In this document: one piece after another, positions 22,824 through 33,601 of the stretch
Numbering within the stretch: the stretch's first letter is position 1
Layout: each line of letters starts with the position of its first letter
From: Aureobasidium sp. EXF-3400
Taxonomy: Eukaryota; Ascomycota; Dothideomycetes; Dothideales; Saccotheciaceae
Direction of reading: 5' to 3'
Assembly (NCBI GenBank): GCA_024195585.1
Contig: SWBL01000025.1
Span: 1 to 64,000 of the forward strand
Length of the DNA: 64,000 nt
Program-made: the position numbers and the translations under genes
The notes under the pieces: model-generated
Databases searched by the model: none
The model's input: only the letters and a program-made list of their open reading frames with translations
Told to the model about the DNA's origin: nothing

Positions 22824-23786
22824 TCATCCCTTCTTCGCAGCCTTCGCAAACATCTGCTCAACCCTTCCCGTACCCTTCAGAGCCAGCCTCACAGCCTCAA
22901 ATCTCTGCTCAGGCGCTCTCTTTCCATTAGCCACACTCTCCATAACCCATTCTGCCGTGACAAATTTGACATTCTTGCCTCCAACTTTGGTTATCTCCTT
23001 CTGCATCTTTGAGGCCGAGAGTCCACCACCAGCACCGGGGATAGCTGACCCGTTCGCTCGACCTAAGATGACGTGAGAAACAGAGCGATGCCCAAGGTGG
23101 ATGCTGAGACGTGCGCCATGGCTCACGAGAAGGTGTTTCAACTTGTGGTCGGATATTGTTGGAAAGGTGCTGCCATTGATATAGATGCATGTCCCGGCAA
23201 ACACCTGAGGAGGTTTCGGCGTAATGATGCTTTCGGTATCCTGATCTTGTCGGGTCACTCTCGTCCGCTCATCGGGACTCGAGTTGTCGCGTAGAAGCTT
23301 TTCCTCGTAACTTGACACTTGCTCCTGACTTTGAGACGAGTCTTCCCGTACTGGCTGCGCACTCGGTATATCCAAAAGATCCAGCTCTTGCTCTGTGACG
23401 CCGTCGACCAGAATCTTTGCCTTTGCTTTCTCAGTCGCCGTATCCTTGAAACCCGTTTTCTTGACCCTGAAAGCTTCCACCACACTGATCTGGCCTCTGC
23501 TTCTCAGGCCAGGTGCATCCTTGGCCCAGCTTCCATTTTCCAGTCTGCCATCTTTGCCAAAGTCTTCACTGCCAGCACCAACGGTATCTGCAAGTCGAGC
23601 ACCTCCGGAAGCTCCGCCGCCAAACTGATTGCTGAGTTTCAGACTGCGTGATTCACGCCAACTCGTGCTTCCTGCGAGTCTGTTGTCTGCTTTTTGGTGG
23701 CCGGTCGATGACGAGTTCCAGGGATCGAAGAAACGCCGTGACGGCTTTGCGCTCACTGGAGGTGGCAGTTGATGTGGATTCGACAT
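22824..23786 (-). CDS. BRCT-domain protein (REV1-type BRCT)
   Basis: A single exon of 320 aa with ATG at 23786. The N-terminal about 190 residues are polar and probably disordered, opening with RRFFDPWNSSSTGHQ, which looks like a short conserved signature. Residues about 195-300 form one BRCT domain: VFAGTCIYINGSTFPTISD, then LLVSHGARLSIHLGHRSVSH and FVTAEWVMESVANGKR with the conserved Trp. The fold resembles the BRCT of REV1, but no polymerase domain or other catalytic region follows, so it is not REV1 itself. BRCT domains bind phosphoproteins or DNA ends in damage responses. The exact role is unknown to me. Confidence 0.8.
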   Translation of the reverse strand: MSNPHQLPPPVSAKPSRRFFDPWNSSSTGHQKADNRLAGSTSWRESRSLKLSNQFGGGASGGARLADTVGAGSEDFGKDGRLENGSWAKDAPGLRSRGQISVVEAFRVKKTGFKDTATEKAKAKILVDGVTEQELDLLDIPSAQPVREDSSQSQEQVSSYEEKLLRDNSSPDERTRVTRQDQDTESIITPKPPQVFAGTCIYINGSTFPTISDHKLKHLLVSHGARLSIHLGHRSVSHVILGRANGSAIPGAGGGLSASKMQKEITKVGGKNVKFVTAEWVMESVANGKRAPEQRFEAVRLALKGTGRVEQMFAKAAKKG

Positions 23787-24111
23787 TTTTGTTGTCCGTA
23801 TATGCGTTTGTGTATGGCGCTGTCGTGAGACGGACCGGCCGAGAGATGCTATGGTACCATTTAGTGGGCGTATCAGTTCACTGTGTTATCAAACAATTTG
23901 TTTTGGTCTTGCGCATTGTTCTTTCTTTGGATGACGCGACGAAGGAGACCGCCAAGTCACGTTTCTCATTTCGCTTCCACCTGCCGAGACTTTGAGCTCG
24001 GCTTCACATGCCTCTATATGACGAACTGTTCTTCTACCATGGACTGATGCATTCAACATGGATTTTGACGTCGTGTCTGCCTATTTCTATATTCGTATAC
24101 TCGTCCCGGTT
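23787..24111. promoter_or_regulatory. Short spacer upstream of BRCT gene
   Basis: This 325-bp spacer lies between the BRCT start and the UBE2O stop, both on the minus strand. It contains the BRCT promoter and the UBE2O 3' end. No distinct element is visible. Confidence 0.35.
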
Positions 24112-27045
24112 CTAAACTTGGGTCTGCGATGACGCTTCCTGGTCTAGCTGCTCCAAGCGTGCTACAACCCTCTTCAGAGGCAGGGCCGCGCCTCTACTGA
24201 CCACACTGAGTCCGTCACGAGCCTCGACCTTAGCACCATCTTCGCTGTTCCTGAGTATGGTGTGTGCTGCACTAATTGCTTTGGGCAACAACTTCGCACC
24301 ATCAGCATCAGTGTACAACCAGCGTAGAACATTTTCGAGCCCTTCCAATCCTGCTGTCTCGCCGCGTCCTAGGCGACTGACCGGCGAGATAAGGAATGCC
24401 CTTGCACGAAGATAGGTGCGTTCCGTGTAAGCCACGCTGTTCTGGTTGATAGATGAAAGTCCTTGGAGCGGCTCGAATCCTGCTTCATTGTAGTATGGCT
24501 CTCTTACCAGGACGAGCCCGAGAATGCTGACCAGCACCTGTAGCACAGTGCTTTGGTGAGGTGACCATGCTTCGTTTCGCGCTTCATCGCCCTGCCATGT
24601 TCCTAGTAGCGACAGACATATCTTTCCTTCCTCGTACAGGTTGGGATTCACTCGTCCAGACATGCCCGCTCCTTCGGCTGTCCAGCTGTGGAAGAATGCC
24701 TTGGGAGGCTCGTATGGGTACTGAGATGGTAGATGCAGGTCGATCATGAATGGTGCATACTCGTACGGTGTACCAAGGGGACCGACGAACAAGACTCTGA
24801 TCAGATCCATTCGTGACTCCCATGTTCGAACGTAAACACCTTCCGGGAGTGCATCAGGCGCACTCAGAATCTTGTGCTCCTTTGACACGCCCTTCATGTG
24901 GTGTGCTGAAGTTGAGCCACTTTGCAGTAGATAGTGATGGCCTGATGGTACCTCTGACTCAAGGATTTCGTAGGCTGCCGGTGCATTTGGTAGCGAGGAC
25001 AATCGCATCTCTTCCACAGGGGAGTCACTCATCGTCTGATCAGTGCTGTTTTCTACATTACCGACCTGAGCTGGTTGTGTAGAGGGGGTGATGGGCGCTG
25101 AAGGTGGTATGATGTTCGTGGCTGGCGTGTCGTCTTGTGTTGACATTGCGTCCGAGTTGTCATTTTCCTCATCTTCCGTGCTCCAAGAGTCATCCGCACC
25201 GTCGATTGGGATATCTTGTCCATCTTCGAACCAGATATCCTCTTCTGATTCTGAATCTGAATATTGTCCCATTTCGAGATCGACGTCATCGAGTTCATCG
25301 CTGAACTCGTAGTCTTCATTACCATCATCGATATGAGGATGGTCGTCTACGTCCAAGTTCATGGCAGGCGCCGTATCTGTGATATCGCATTCAACTTCCT
25401 GTACTGGCTCGGCTGCCCCTAACCTGACTGTGCACTTTCCGTTCCTGCCCAGGTCCACGATCTCGCCGAACCAGTTGACACTGTTGGGCTCAGTGTGGGA
25501 CAGAGGAGGTATCTTGAGCAGTAGAACGTAGTCTCCCCTGTTACGATTGACGCTTTTAGGTGCCCGTATGTCGTAGAAACTGACTTCTTCTTGTTCCTCC
25601 CCAAGAGTCCCGAATTTCGTGTTTGGGACTAGCAGATCCAAGCTCTTGTCACAGAACGAGAGCGTGGAATCCTGGAACCATGTGACATGAGCTACTCGGT
25701 CCTTGCTGTTGACTCGATTGGCAATTCCCACTCGTGCCGGAGTGATGGCCCACGATGTCATGACTTCAGGTGGCGGCTCTCTCGTTTCATTTGAGCAGAC
25801 AACTTCGCCAGCAAAAACTGCATCCTCATCGTCAATAGAGGGATCCGGGATGATTGAGGTTGTTCGAACAGTCTCTATGGTTGAGTCATCGCTCCAGAGA
25901 ACATCGGCTGCCGTGGTGGTACTGGTGATCGTAAAAACGTTAAGATCATATCCAAGGCTTTGTATGCGGTCGAGCTTCTCGAGTTTGCCATGAGAACCTG
26001 ACCCATCGTACTTGGCGCAGGCTCCAGGGAGGTCTTTGAATCTCACGCGCAGTCCACCTTGCAATTCGGGATCAGAACGTGCTGCGGTTGAGCTTGATTC
26101 TGTCGGCATGTTCGAGATATCGTACAGCCGGACTTCGTCACTCTCCAATTCGTCAGGTCCAAGAATGCCGTCGGGTGCACTACTCCAAATCGGGATTTCA
26201 CTGGCCCTCTCCATGCGTGGGTGTAACCAGTCGACCTGGCACTCTTTGGTACGTACGTCAACCACGACACCTATGGGCGGCGTGTTCGGAGAGTATGTTC
26301 CAAAGACCCATCTGCCTGTCCTGAGAACGCCCTTCTTCGTTCTAACTAGTGATCCAACAGCGAACCGCTCCTCAGGATCACCACTCATCGGCTCCAGTTT
26401 GCCCTCGTCTGCGATACTCACAACACCATTGTCGGTCAACCGAACGGTGACCTCATCAAAACAGTCCTTTATGCGGCCGATCCAATTTTTGTAGATGATG
26501 ATGTCGCCTTCGTTGAAGGTCTGCACTAGCTTCAGTTCAGAAGCGGGTATGTCGTAGAGCAATCCACCATCATTGACCAACTCAAGAGACGGCTCTTCCT
26601 CCGCGGGCAACGGCAACCAGGCGCACTTCATGGTCTGATGGCTCTTGGTCTCTCTGACGTCGCACATGGAGAGAAGCGTACATCTCGTTCTCGTGCTGAC
26701 AACAGTTCCTGACCGGTTTCCTTTACGCACGAGATCTCCAGACATGAACGAACGATCCAAAAGAAGAAGATCGCTGCATGGGACCAGCTCAGCCTTACTC
26801 TCAGTTTGCCATTGCATCAGTACGAAGCCTTCAGGTGGAACGCCATCTCTCAAGAATTCCTTGTACAGTTGGCGCGGTACGGCTTTGTGGCGATGGACTT
26901 TGCCATATGTGTTTATCGGATACGGTGTGTGGCTTTCGATCTCAGCGTGCGTTCTATCAACGTAGCCGACGGCTAACTGATTGCTGCTGTTTGACGTGCA
27001 CACATCATCAACGTGGAGTTGGGGGGTTGATTCTGTCGTTGTCAT
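24112..27045 (-). CDS. UBE2O: UBE2O-type E2/E3 hybrid ubiquitin-conjugating enzyme
   Basis: A single long exon. The chosen ATG at 27045 (MTTTESTPQLHVDD) gives 977 aa. The frame is open for about 78 more codons, with an ATG at 27276, so the start is not settled. The N-terminal two thirds hold several SH3-like/Tudor-like beta segments with recurring patterns such as GDLVRKGNRSGTVV, GDIIIYKNWIGRIKD and FAVGSLVRTKKG, as in UBE2O. An acidic low-complexity region follows. The UBC domain covers residues about 690-850: SRMDLIRVLFVGPLGTPYEY, YPYEPPKAFFHSW, and catalytic Cys in GKICLSLLGTW. A C-terminal helical tail of about 100 residues ends the protein. UBE2O targets unassembled proteins, such as excess ribosomal proteins, without a separate E3 in animals. 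A similar quality-control role is inferred here. Confidence 0.9.
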   Translation of the reverse strand: MTTTESTPQLHVDDVCTSNSSNQLAVGYVDRTHAEIESHTPYPINTYGKVHRHKAVPRQLYKEFLRDGVPPEGFVLMQWQTESKAELVPCSDLLLLDRSFMSGDLVRKGNRSGTVVSTRTRCTLLSMCDVRETKSHQTMKCAWLPLPAEEEPSLELVNDGGLLYDIPASELKLVQTFNEGDIIIYKNWIGRIKDCFDEVTVRLTDNGVVSIADEGKLEPMSGDPEERFAVGSLVRTKKGVLRTGRWVFGTYSPNTPPIGVVVDVRTKECQVDWLHPRMERASEIPIWSSAPDGILGPDELESDEVRLYDISNMPTESSSTAARSDPELQGGLRVRFKDLPGACAKYDGSGSHGKLEKLDRIQSLGYDLNVFTITSTTTAADVLWSDDSTIETVRTTSIIPDPSIDDEDAVFAGEVVCSNETREPPPEVMTSWAITPARVGIANRVNSKDRVAHVTWFQDSTLSFCDKSLDLLVPNTKFGTLGEEQEEVSFYDIRAPKSVNRNRGDYVLLLKIPPLSHTEPNSVNWFGEIVDLGRNGKCTVRLGAAEPVQEVECDITDTAPAMNLDVDDHPHIDDGNEDYEFSDELDDVDLEMGQYSDSESEEDIWFEDGQDIPIDGADDSWSTEDEENDNSDAMSTQDDTPATNIIPPSAPITPSTQPAQVGNVENSTDQTMSDSPVEEMRLSSLPNAPAAYEILESEVPSGHHYLLQSGSTSAHHMKGVSKEHKILSAPDALPEGVYVRTWESRMDLIRVLFVGPLGTPYEYAPFMIDLHLPSQYPYEPPKAFFHSWTAEGAGMSGRVNPNLYEEGKICLSLLGTWQGDEARNEAWSPHQSTVLQVLVSILGLVLVREPYYNEAGFEPLQGLSSINQNSVAYTERTYLRARAFLISPVSRLGRGETAGLEGLENVLRWLYTDADGAKLLPKAISAAHTILRNSEDGAKVEARDGLSVVSRGAALPLKRVVARLEQLDQEASSQTQV

Positions 27046-27527
27046 GCCGCAGTCGGGGGGATCCCAGTGGACCGCAACTGTACGTGATGGTAGATTTCGC
27101 TGTTCTTGTAACCAGGGACTTAAAGTTGATGGACTGATACTATTTCTTGTTGGTCGGATTTTTAGACGACGCCGCTTTGTGACATACAGGTGAGAGTTTG
27201 ATAGAAGCGTAAAGCTTTGACCAGGTTTGTTGCGGCAGTTACGACCCTGTCTCGGTAAATGCACCATCAAGTCCATCACTATATCATCTCAGCAGGTCAC
27301 ATCGAGCTAACTCACGTCACGGACTACTTATCTCACAGATACTCGAGATGTGGCAGTTCAAGGATTCTATTGCAGCTGTACATAAACAGTTGTTTCTGCT
27401 GGATATCGGTTTGCCGACGTTTCCCATCATCTCAGCCTTCAAAATCAAAACCGTATGTACAGTAGAACCTGGAAAATGATAAAATTGGGAGAGAAGAAGT
27501 GAGACTGTATTCTACGTCCCTGTCCCT
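27046..27527. other. Intergenic region upstream of UBE2O
   Basis: This 482-bp gap between two minus-strand genes holds the UBE2O promoter and the 3' end of the Pro/His-rich gene. The frame upstream of the UBE2O ATG stays open to 27279, so part may be coding. Confidence 0.35.
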
Positions 27528-28139
27528 TCACATCTTTGTCATGTTCTCACGCAGAATTGCCCAGGCTTCATCCCAGGCTTTGTTTGTTGGAGCGGAAGGA
27601 CCAGTGTTGCACCTGGCTTGGTCAAGCTCTGTAGCCACCCTCTGAAAAACCAACTCACGCTCATGTCTCATTTTCTGCAGGTTGGTCTCGTTATCAGGAA
27701 GGCGCTGAGAAGTTTGCTCTGCTACTAGAGTCGGCCTAGGTGATACTGGATGTTTTGGGAAGCCCTCGACTGAGGCAGACTCAAGATGTGGCGGCGGCGC
27801 TGAAAAATGGATGTTCAATCTGTCATGTGGATGTTGCGTGTGATCATAGTCATAGTATTGGACATGAATAGGGGGTGCAGTGGAGGTGAAAGTTGGGCCT
27901 GTTGACGCAGCCATACCGTGCGATGCGAGGTCGTCTGTTGGCCAACAGCTACCGACCATTGGCGCTTCTGCAGCGTCATCTATGTGAGGAGGTGGAGGGT
28001 AGTTGTGACTTGTAGCCCTGATAATGTGGTGCGCTTGGGGATATGGTGGTTGACTTCCCGTATGAGGATGGCGTGGGCTCTTGTAGATGCTCTCATATGG
28101 CGGTGACCAAAGAGCAGGCTGGAGTGGTGGTTCACGCAT
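27528..28139 (-). CDS. Pro/His-rich hypothetical protein (203 aa)
   Basis: The frame has an ATG at 28139 with A at -3 and ends at 27528. It extends further upstream only to a TTG. The first about 150 residues are rich in Pro, His, Tyr and Ser (SPRHPHTGSQPPYPQAHH) and look disordered. The last about 55 residues form a predicted helix (NLQKMRHERELVFQRVATEL) and end NKAWDEAWAILRENMTKM. An overlapping upstream ATG near 28151 opens a six-codon frame that could lower translation. I do not recognise a family. An upstream exon is possible. The helical tail and sustained open frame favour a real gene, but this is not certain. Confidence 0.45.
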   Translation of the reverse strand: MREPPLQPALWSPPYESIYKSPRHPHTGSQPPYPQAHHIIRATSHNYPPPPHIDDAAEAPMVGSCWPTDDLASHGMAASTGPTFTSTAPPIHVQYYDYDHTQHPHDRLNIHFSAPPPHLESASVEGFPKHPVSPRPTLVAEQTSQRLPDNETNLQKMRHERELVFQRVATELDQARCNTGPSAPTNKAWDEAWAILRENMTKM

Positions 28140-29876
28140 TTTGGGATGACATCTTGGAACGTCGGATCTATCCCGGGTTATATACCTGTCAAATGACAAT
28201 GAGTGTGTATGAATGGTTGTAAGATCACTATCAAGTGAAACGCCTTTGTCAAAGACAGTCTCGAATGGATGAGACAATTCTAGGACCTACAAGTGAAGTT
28301 CACTCTCATGCAAGCAATCCTGATAACCATTTGCATTCATGCACGATGTCGTCCGAGACGTGAATAGGGCATGGTCGATAAATCCATTATCCAAAATCAG
28401 TAGATTTGATTGCCGATCAGCTGGACGCTGTACAAGAAGATGCCGCTTGATAGCCATTGGCTCTCCCAGGTTCGATTTCCGTGCTGAAAGTGGAGTATCG
28501 CACTGTTTTCGAGATCGCGAATCGTAAAGACGAAAATCGATGACATCTCCTTTAGAACTCAGAAGACAAGTCAAATTTTTCCATCGTAAACACTTCACAC
28601 GCAGTTACAGCCTTTGTCAGAGGCCTGGCAGTTTGTTGCGCTATGTCGTATGAAGAGAACAATGCCGGGCCTTGGAAGATCGAGTCTACGACGACTGAAT
28701 ATTGCGCGTGCCGAGGCTGTGAAGAAATGACACGGTAAAGCCAGACTCAAAGAAGAACAGCAGGGTGCGCCTTACGAGACCAGCCAGCATAATATCGCTA
28801 CTGGATTCAAAGGAAGCCTATGTCCCTGGACGTAAAATCCCGAGTCACCGATGGTCGGGTTTCCAGCAATCGACGATGCCACGTAAAAGGACACTGGCCG
28901 GCGCAACGGGACTTTCGAGGAGCAGAGTACGGCCGGACAGCTTAGCACGGAATTCGACGGATGCCACAGAGCACAGCCAGTGGCCAGTTTCCAATGTGGA
29001 TCGAGCAGAACTGCCATCATCGCGATGGCAATTCTCAGAATTGAACCGATCTCAAGCGAGAAGAGACACCGCGATTCGTGGACAGCCTTGCCGATGGTGA
29101 CAATCCGGAGAACTCGATGTTTTTTACCCCGGAACAAATATCACACAAGCAAGGCCTCCCAAACGAACAAGGTCTGCAGAGCTCAACATTTCAGAGCCGC
29201 AAGGATAAGGGCGCTGTTATAACTTATAAACCCTACAGTAGTTCCGCAGCTGGATCGGAGCGTGTTTCAAACTTGTCCGATCGTACTCGTACCACCCACT
29301 CAGCTGCCGCGGTACACGAAAAGCTGATCGCTGCATGCCTGCAAACTGTTAAACATTTTAACACAAAACGGTCCCGCACTCCGGACTTGGATTGTATGGG
29401 ACGCCTCAAACGCCACTAGGTGGTATTGACAGAAGCCCTAAACTCGTCGAAGTTTTGGTCAACGAGACTGTTGCCCAAGCAAGCCGTCTTTGCGACCGGC
29501 TCGAAGTTTTTTCCTTCGCCGAGCACAGCATCTCCTTGTTGTCAGATAAACACGGGGCGGACTATCTACCGTGTCAGTCCCAACCAGGAGCAGTCTATCA
29601 GAGTCTAGACCGGCGCATGCTCCTGTGTGCACGCTAGGCGGCAGACTATTCTTGCCTTGCAAAGCAAACTCCTGTTCTTTCTCACATGCTCACCTTCGTC
29701 GACGATCGTTGATTCTTCCATTTACCGCTCCTTCCTCTCGTTTCCTCCTTGATCGCAGCAGCCACAATTTGCGCGTCCAATCCACGCAGCGGTTTGCTTG
29801 CTCTTTCCATCCAGCCACAATTTCTTGAGACATCCCTTGATATTCATTCAAGGCGTCAGAGCTCGGTTTCAATTTC
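28140..29876. other. 1.7-kb region without a supported gene
   Basis: Several ORFs of 60-120 codons exist on both strands, but none has recognisable protein character and most begin at non-ATG codons. A GGTTCGATTTCC string near 28469 resembles a tRNA T-loop but lacks the rest of a tRNA. The region contains promoters for both flanking genes, which point away from it. Confidence 0.35.
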
Positions 29877-31948
29877 ATGGATACCGCAGCGCGAAATTTG
29901 CGCGGCTTCGTTGAGGATGTCCAGTCACCAAGTGCCGGCCTGTTGGATTTCCCCTCACCTGCAAGCGACCTAGAAATCTACACTCCGGGTGTTGGCTCGT
30001 TGTCTTTGGCAGCAAACGTGACTTCTAATCCCTGGGCGGATTCCGATGCGTGCCTATCTTCTGCAACATCAGCAATCCCTGATACAGTAGAGCAGCTGCA
30101 GCCTTCGGTTTTCACGCCAGCACACGAGTTTGAACAGCCTGGTCTTGGCTTTGATACTCTTGTCGGCGCTCGAGTTGCACCTGCCCCAACCAGTCCTCTG
30201 CCACTTCCCTCTCACCAAGACAGAAGAGATCTTCGTCTACCATCTTTCACGCAACTTGGAATAGCTGCCCCGCACTCCGAACCAGTTCGTCCGTTGCTTG
30301 TACGCAATCCTCATCCTTGTCTTGGCGACGACGACTCATCAGCTCTACCCCGAGTTGGCGACACGGTCTGTGAAGAAAACACGAGACCACTTGTCGATCA
30401 TCGCGTCGACGATGCTGTGTATGAACACGTAGACGCATACCAACCAAAGTCTTCTCCCGCGGTGCATCCCAGACAACCTCTTCACAGCCCGGTGCATCAC
30501 TATGTGACGACGCTTACACCTCCTGACGATACCGGCAGAATAACGTGGGAACCAATCACGCAGTTTGCGACAGAGCCCATAACTTCTCCCAAGGCCGCAA
30601 GTGGAGAGATGGCCTCTGGTGCTGAGGCTTCGGCCGCACCAAAGTCAGATGGATCAGCAGTTCCGATTATTACACGCTCTACTCCAATCGAAGAATTACC
30701 GCGCCCATGGTTGAGGGACGCCATAACCATTATGCGTGAGTGCTTTCCGCTCATGCACTTCATGACACTGCTAACCTCAGACTGCTTAGTCAAGAATGTC
30801 CGCTCTGCAAACAACGCCTATCAGGACCCAATCAAGGTCCTTTCGCACGCACTGCCATGTCCCTCGACCGAAGGCCACGCCTTTCCCACCATTATCAGCT
30901 CTCTACACGACGAGACTCCTACATCACCTACGTGTTGGATCAATGTATTCCACGCACTGCCTGTTAGTACTACCGCAGCTTCGGCTCACATTCCACTTTA
31001 TCTTTTTGCATAAAAGAACAGAAGAAGCATGGAATTCTTTCTTTGCAGCAGCAGTCGCTGAACTTGTCCTCTTCACACCCACGAATCGCGTGCTAACGAA
31101 CACTGTAGGGTAGATTCAATTTGGCAGATCTCCCCACTTCACCACCCAGCACTCCCGGACCGCCAATCGGTGGTGACGACTACTTCACCAGCAAAGTCTT
31201 CGACTCCGCTGTACACATCCTCGACTACGCTGATAACCTGAAATCCCTCCCGCAATCTCCTCGGCCTGTAGTGCCACCTTCTTCGGTCGACGTCTCAATA
31301 GTTGAACGCTACATCCCGCCTACCAATAAGAACGAGTTTGCTGAGATGTTCACCACCAAGGGCCCCTCGCTGCTTGTAGACAGACTAGTCGAATTGTCAC
31401 CGGACAACGGCACACTCATTTTCATCTACCCCACCAAGCGCGGAGCGCAGACCTTCGTCAACGAGTATCTTGGACCAATCCTGGATCCAATCCTTAGATC
31501 AATGGTCGTTGTCAATGGCTTCTCGTCAGACATGGGCCAGCAACTGGGCAAGATGGCCGCTGTTGATGATTTGCCGGACCATGATCAGATGAAGAGGAAG
31601 ATCATGTCACTCTGCTCCTCATTGAGCCAGTCAAGCCCAGGTATGGAGCGCTTCCATCGTATACCTACGAACTTTGAGCTGCTGCTCTCATCCACGGAGG
31701 AAGTTACGCTGGACCGCAAGATCTGGTCGGAGGACTGGTGGGCCAAGCAGGAGAAGCCACGCATCAGAGAGACCATCTCGCGCTTCTTCCGCAAGGCCAA
31801 CAGAGCACAGGAAGATCAGACACCCGTCAGTCTTGTTCACGAGGTTCTGGATGGCGTTGCTCAAAAATCATACCCTGAAGGAAGAGAAAATCCATCTGGC
31901 ATCGAAGTCAGTGTGTTTGTCATCTCGAGATCGAGATGCGCAAAGTAG
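29877..31948 (+). CDS. Uncharacterised protein, probably a conserved fungal family (about 626-641 aa)
   Basis: Exons are 29877-30962 and 31109-31948 across a 146-nt phase-0 intron (GTTAGT...CTGTAG) that joins HALP to GRFNLADLPTSPPSTPG. A further 45-nt in-frame intron (30736-30780, GTGAGT...CTAAC...CAG) is likely and would give 626 aa; an alternative acceptor nine bases later also keeps frame. The first about 280 residues are low-complexity and Pro/Ser-rich. From about 290 on the protein is globular: SANNAYQDPIKVLSHALPCP, HAFPTIISSLHD, GGDDYFTSKVFDSAVHILDY, GPSLLVDRLVELSPDNGTLI, and a helical end with KIWSEDWWAKQEKPRIRETI. I do not recognise a named domain. The structured half reads like a real conserved protein; the function is unknown. 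Confidence 0.7.
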
Positions 31949-32596
31949 CCTGATGGCTTGATTACGAGAGACCGAGATTCACATTTTCTACTTATTCCAT
32001 GCGACGATATCCCTGGAGCATTGCGGGCGAAACGAGCAAAAGGAGGATGAATTCATTGCATTTCTTTGGCGTATTGGGCGAGACAGTGGTAATTCTTGAT
32101 CCGAGCGAAGACCGATAGATGATGGTATCTCCAATCAAACGTTTGACACGCGAAAACGACCCTTCCCAGTGAATGTTGTCAATCTGGCTGACAAACCGAC
32201 GATCGCGCGCGTGGTAGTACGGAGCACGGCACTGCAAGTACCTGAGGCTCTTTGATATGTCGATCGCCAGACTCAGGCAAAGCACGCAATTGTCCATGTT
32301 TAATAAGCATTCTCGGGTCAGCATGCCGATTGGAGGTTCCATGTGTTCTAGTCTCACACCTCGATCCGCATCCCCGCATGAGACAACAACCGAGGAATAC
32401 ATCTCTGCGTGCATTTCCAAGCAAGCTCATCAATGACGTGATGAGGTGAGATGTCCAATGTTTAGAAATCAAAGAATACCTTTGCCGCTCGACCGTTGTA
32501 AACATATATAGGCTGCTTGTAGGTCAAAAGCAAAAGTTTCATTCTCAATTCATCATCCATCAAATACATACATCATTGCCACATACTTGACTCAAG
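31949..32596. other. Intergenic region upstream of the AsaB-like gene
   Basis: This 648-bp gap lies between tandem plus-strand genes. ORFs on the minus strand here (such as 32420-31992) show no family character. A TATA-like box sits near its 3' end (separate entry). Confidence 0.35.
32505..32510 (+). promoter_or_regulatory. TATA-like box of the AsaB-like gene
   Basis: TATATA lies 87 bp before the ATG at 32597, and an A/C-rich leader follows. The spacing fits a focused, inducible promoter. Confidence 0.45.
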
Positions 32597-33469
32597 ATGT
32601 CTACCACAACAACCACAACCACGACAGCAACACTCACCAACCCAATCAAAAAACAACAAGACATCGAGATACCCAGAGGCCCAGTATCCTCGACCTTGAT
32701 CTTCTACGCTCCACCACCAGACGGCTCCGCACCCTGGAACTACGTCGAACAACCACCACCAGGCCTACCCCAAAGAAACTACACCGAACACCCCTCCACC
32801 ATCCAAATCTCCGACATCCGCGGCAACGAATCTTCCTTTGATCTAAACACCCAAGGCTTCACCACTGCCTCCAATATCCCCAGCAAAGTCACAGATTTTA
32901 GCTCCGATGAGCAGGTTACCTCAATCTACTACCCAGAAGTTGAGAAATTGATCTTGGAAAACGTTCCTGGCGCCAAAAGAGTTTTTCTGTTTGATCATAC
33001 GGTTAGAAGGGCAGATACAAATGCGAAGAGACAACCGGTTCATCGCGCTCATGTGGATCAAACGGAAAAAGCAGTAAGGCAACGTGTGCATCATCATTTG
33101 CCCGACGAAGCTTCAACTCTGCTGGAATCCCGCGTCAGACTGATCAATATCTGGCGCCCTCTCAATGGGCCTGTCGTCTCTCTTCCCCTTGCCGTTGCAG
33201 ATTCCAGAAGTGTTTCTGAGGAAGCAGTGGTGGGAGTGGAACACAGATATCCCGATCGTGTGGGTGAGACGGCGGGGATTTTGAGTCAAGAGGGTCAGAA
33301 ATGGTGGTATTGGAGTGGGATGAAGAATGACGAGAGGTTGTTCTTGCAGTGCTATGATAGTCATGGTACTAAGGCTAGGACACCGCATACCGCGTTCAAG
33401 GATCCGAGGACTGAGGAGGGGTGGCCAGGACGGGAGAGTATTGAGGTTAGGGCTTTGGTGTTTGGATGA
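32597..33469 (+). CDS. AsaB / GA4-desaturase-like oxidoreductase (CmcJ-like family)
   Basis: A single exon of 290 aa with ATG at 32597. Landmarks of this fungal family are VSSTLIFYAPPPDGSAPWNY near the start, then VFLFDHTVRR, PVHRAHVDQTEKAVRQRV with a His-x-Asp pair, RLINIWRPLNGPVVSLPLAV, RWWYWSGM-like sequence (KWWYWSGMKNDE), FLQCYDSH and a C-terminal PHTAFKDP...RESIEVRALVF. Members are annotated as GA4 desaturase, AsaB hydroxylase/desaturase or cephalosporin methoxylase CmcJ-like, and are often found in secondary-metabolite clusters, where they act on small molecules. HxD and a later His suggest a non-heme iron site, but this is inferred. No PKS, NRPS, P450 or cluster regulator lies nearby, so it looks like a stand-alone gene. 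Confidence 0.86.
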   Translation: MSTTTTTTTTATLTNPIKKQQDIEIPRGPVSSTLIFYAPPPDGSAPWNYVEQPPPGLPQRNYTEHPSTIQISDIRGNESSFDLNTQGFTTASNIPSKVTDFSSDEQVTSIYYPEVEKLILENVPGAKRVFLFDHTVRRADTNAKRQPVHRAHVDQTEKAVRQRVHHHLPDEASTLLESRVRLINIWRPLNGPVVSLPLAVADSRSVSEEAVVGVEHRYPDRVGETAGILSQEGQKWWYWSGMKNDERLFLQCYDSHGTKARTPHTAFKDPRTEEGWPGRESIEVRALVFG

Positions 33470-33601
33470 TTGAATGTTAGAATTTGGTGTTAGAGGAGAA
33501 GCAAATGTGGTAGAATAGCTTTTTGAATATTTGATTTGAAGCTTTGGCTCTGTCCTTCTCAGGTGTGTGTTCCAACCGAGGGTAGTGTTCTTCTAGATCT
33601 T

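Noticed and set aside
28400..28490. tRNA suggested by a GGTTCGATTTCC T-loop-like string
   Set aside because: No matching A box, anticodon arm or acceptor pairing around it.
31992..32420. 142-codon minus-strand ORF upstream of the AsaB-like gene
   Set aside because: No domain, no good start context, and it overlaps other unrelated ORFs in an intergenic region.
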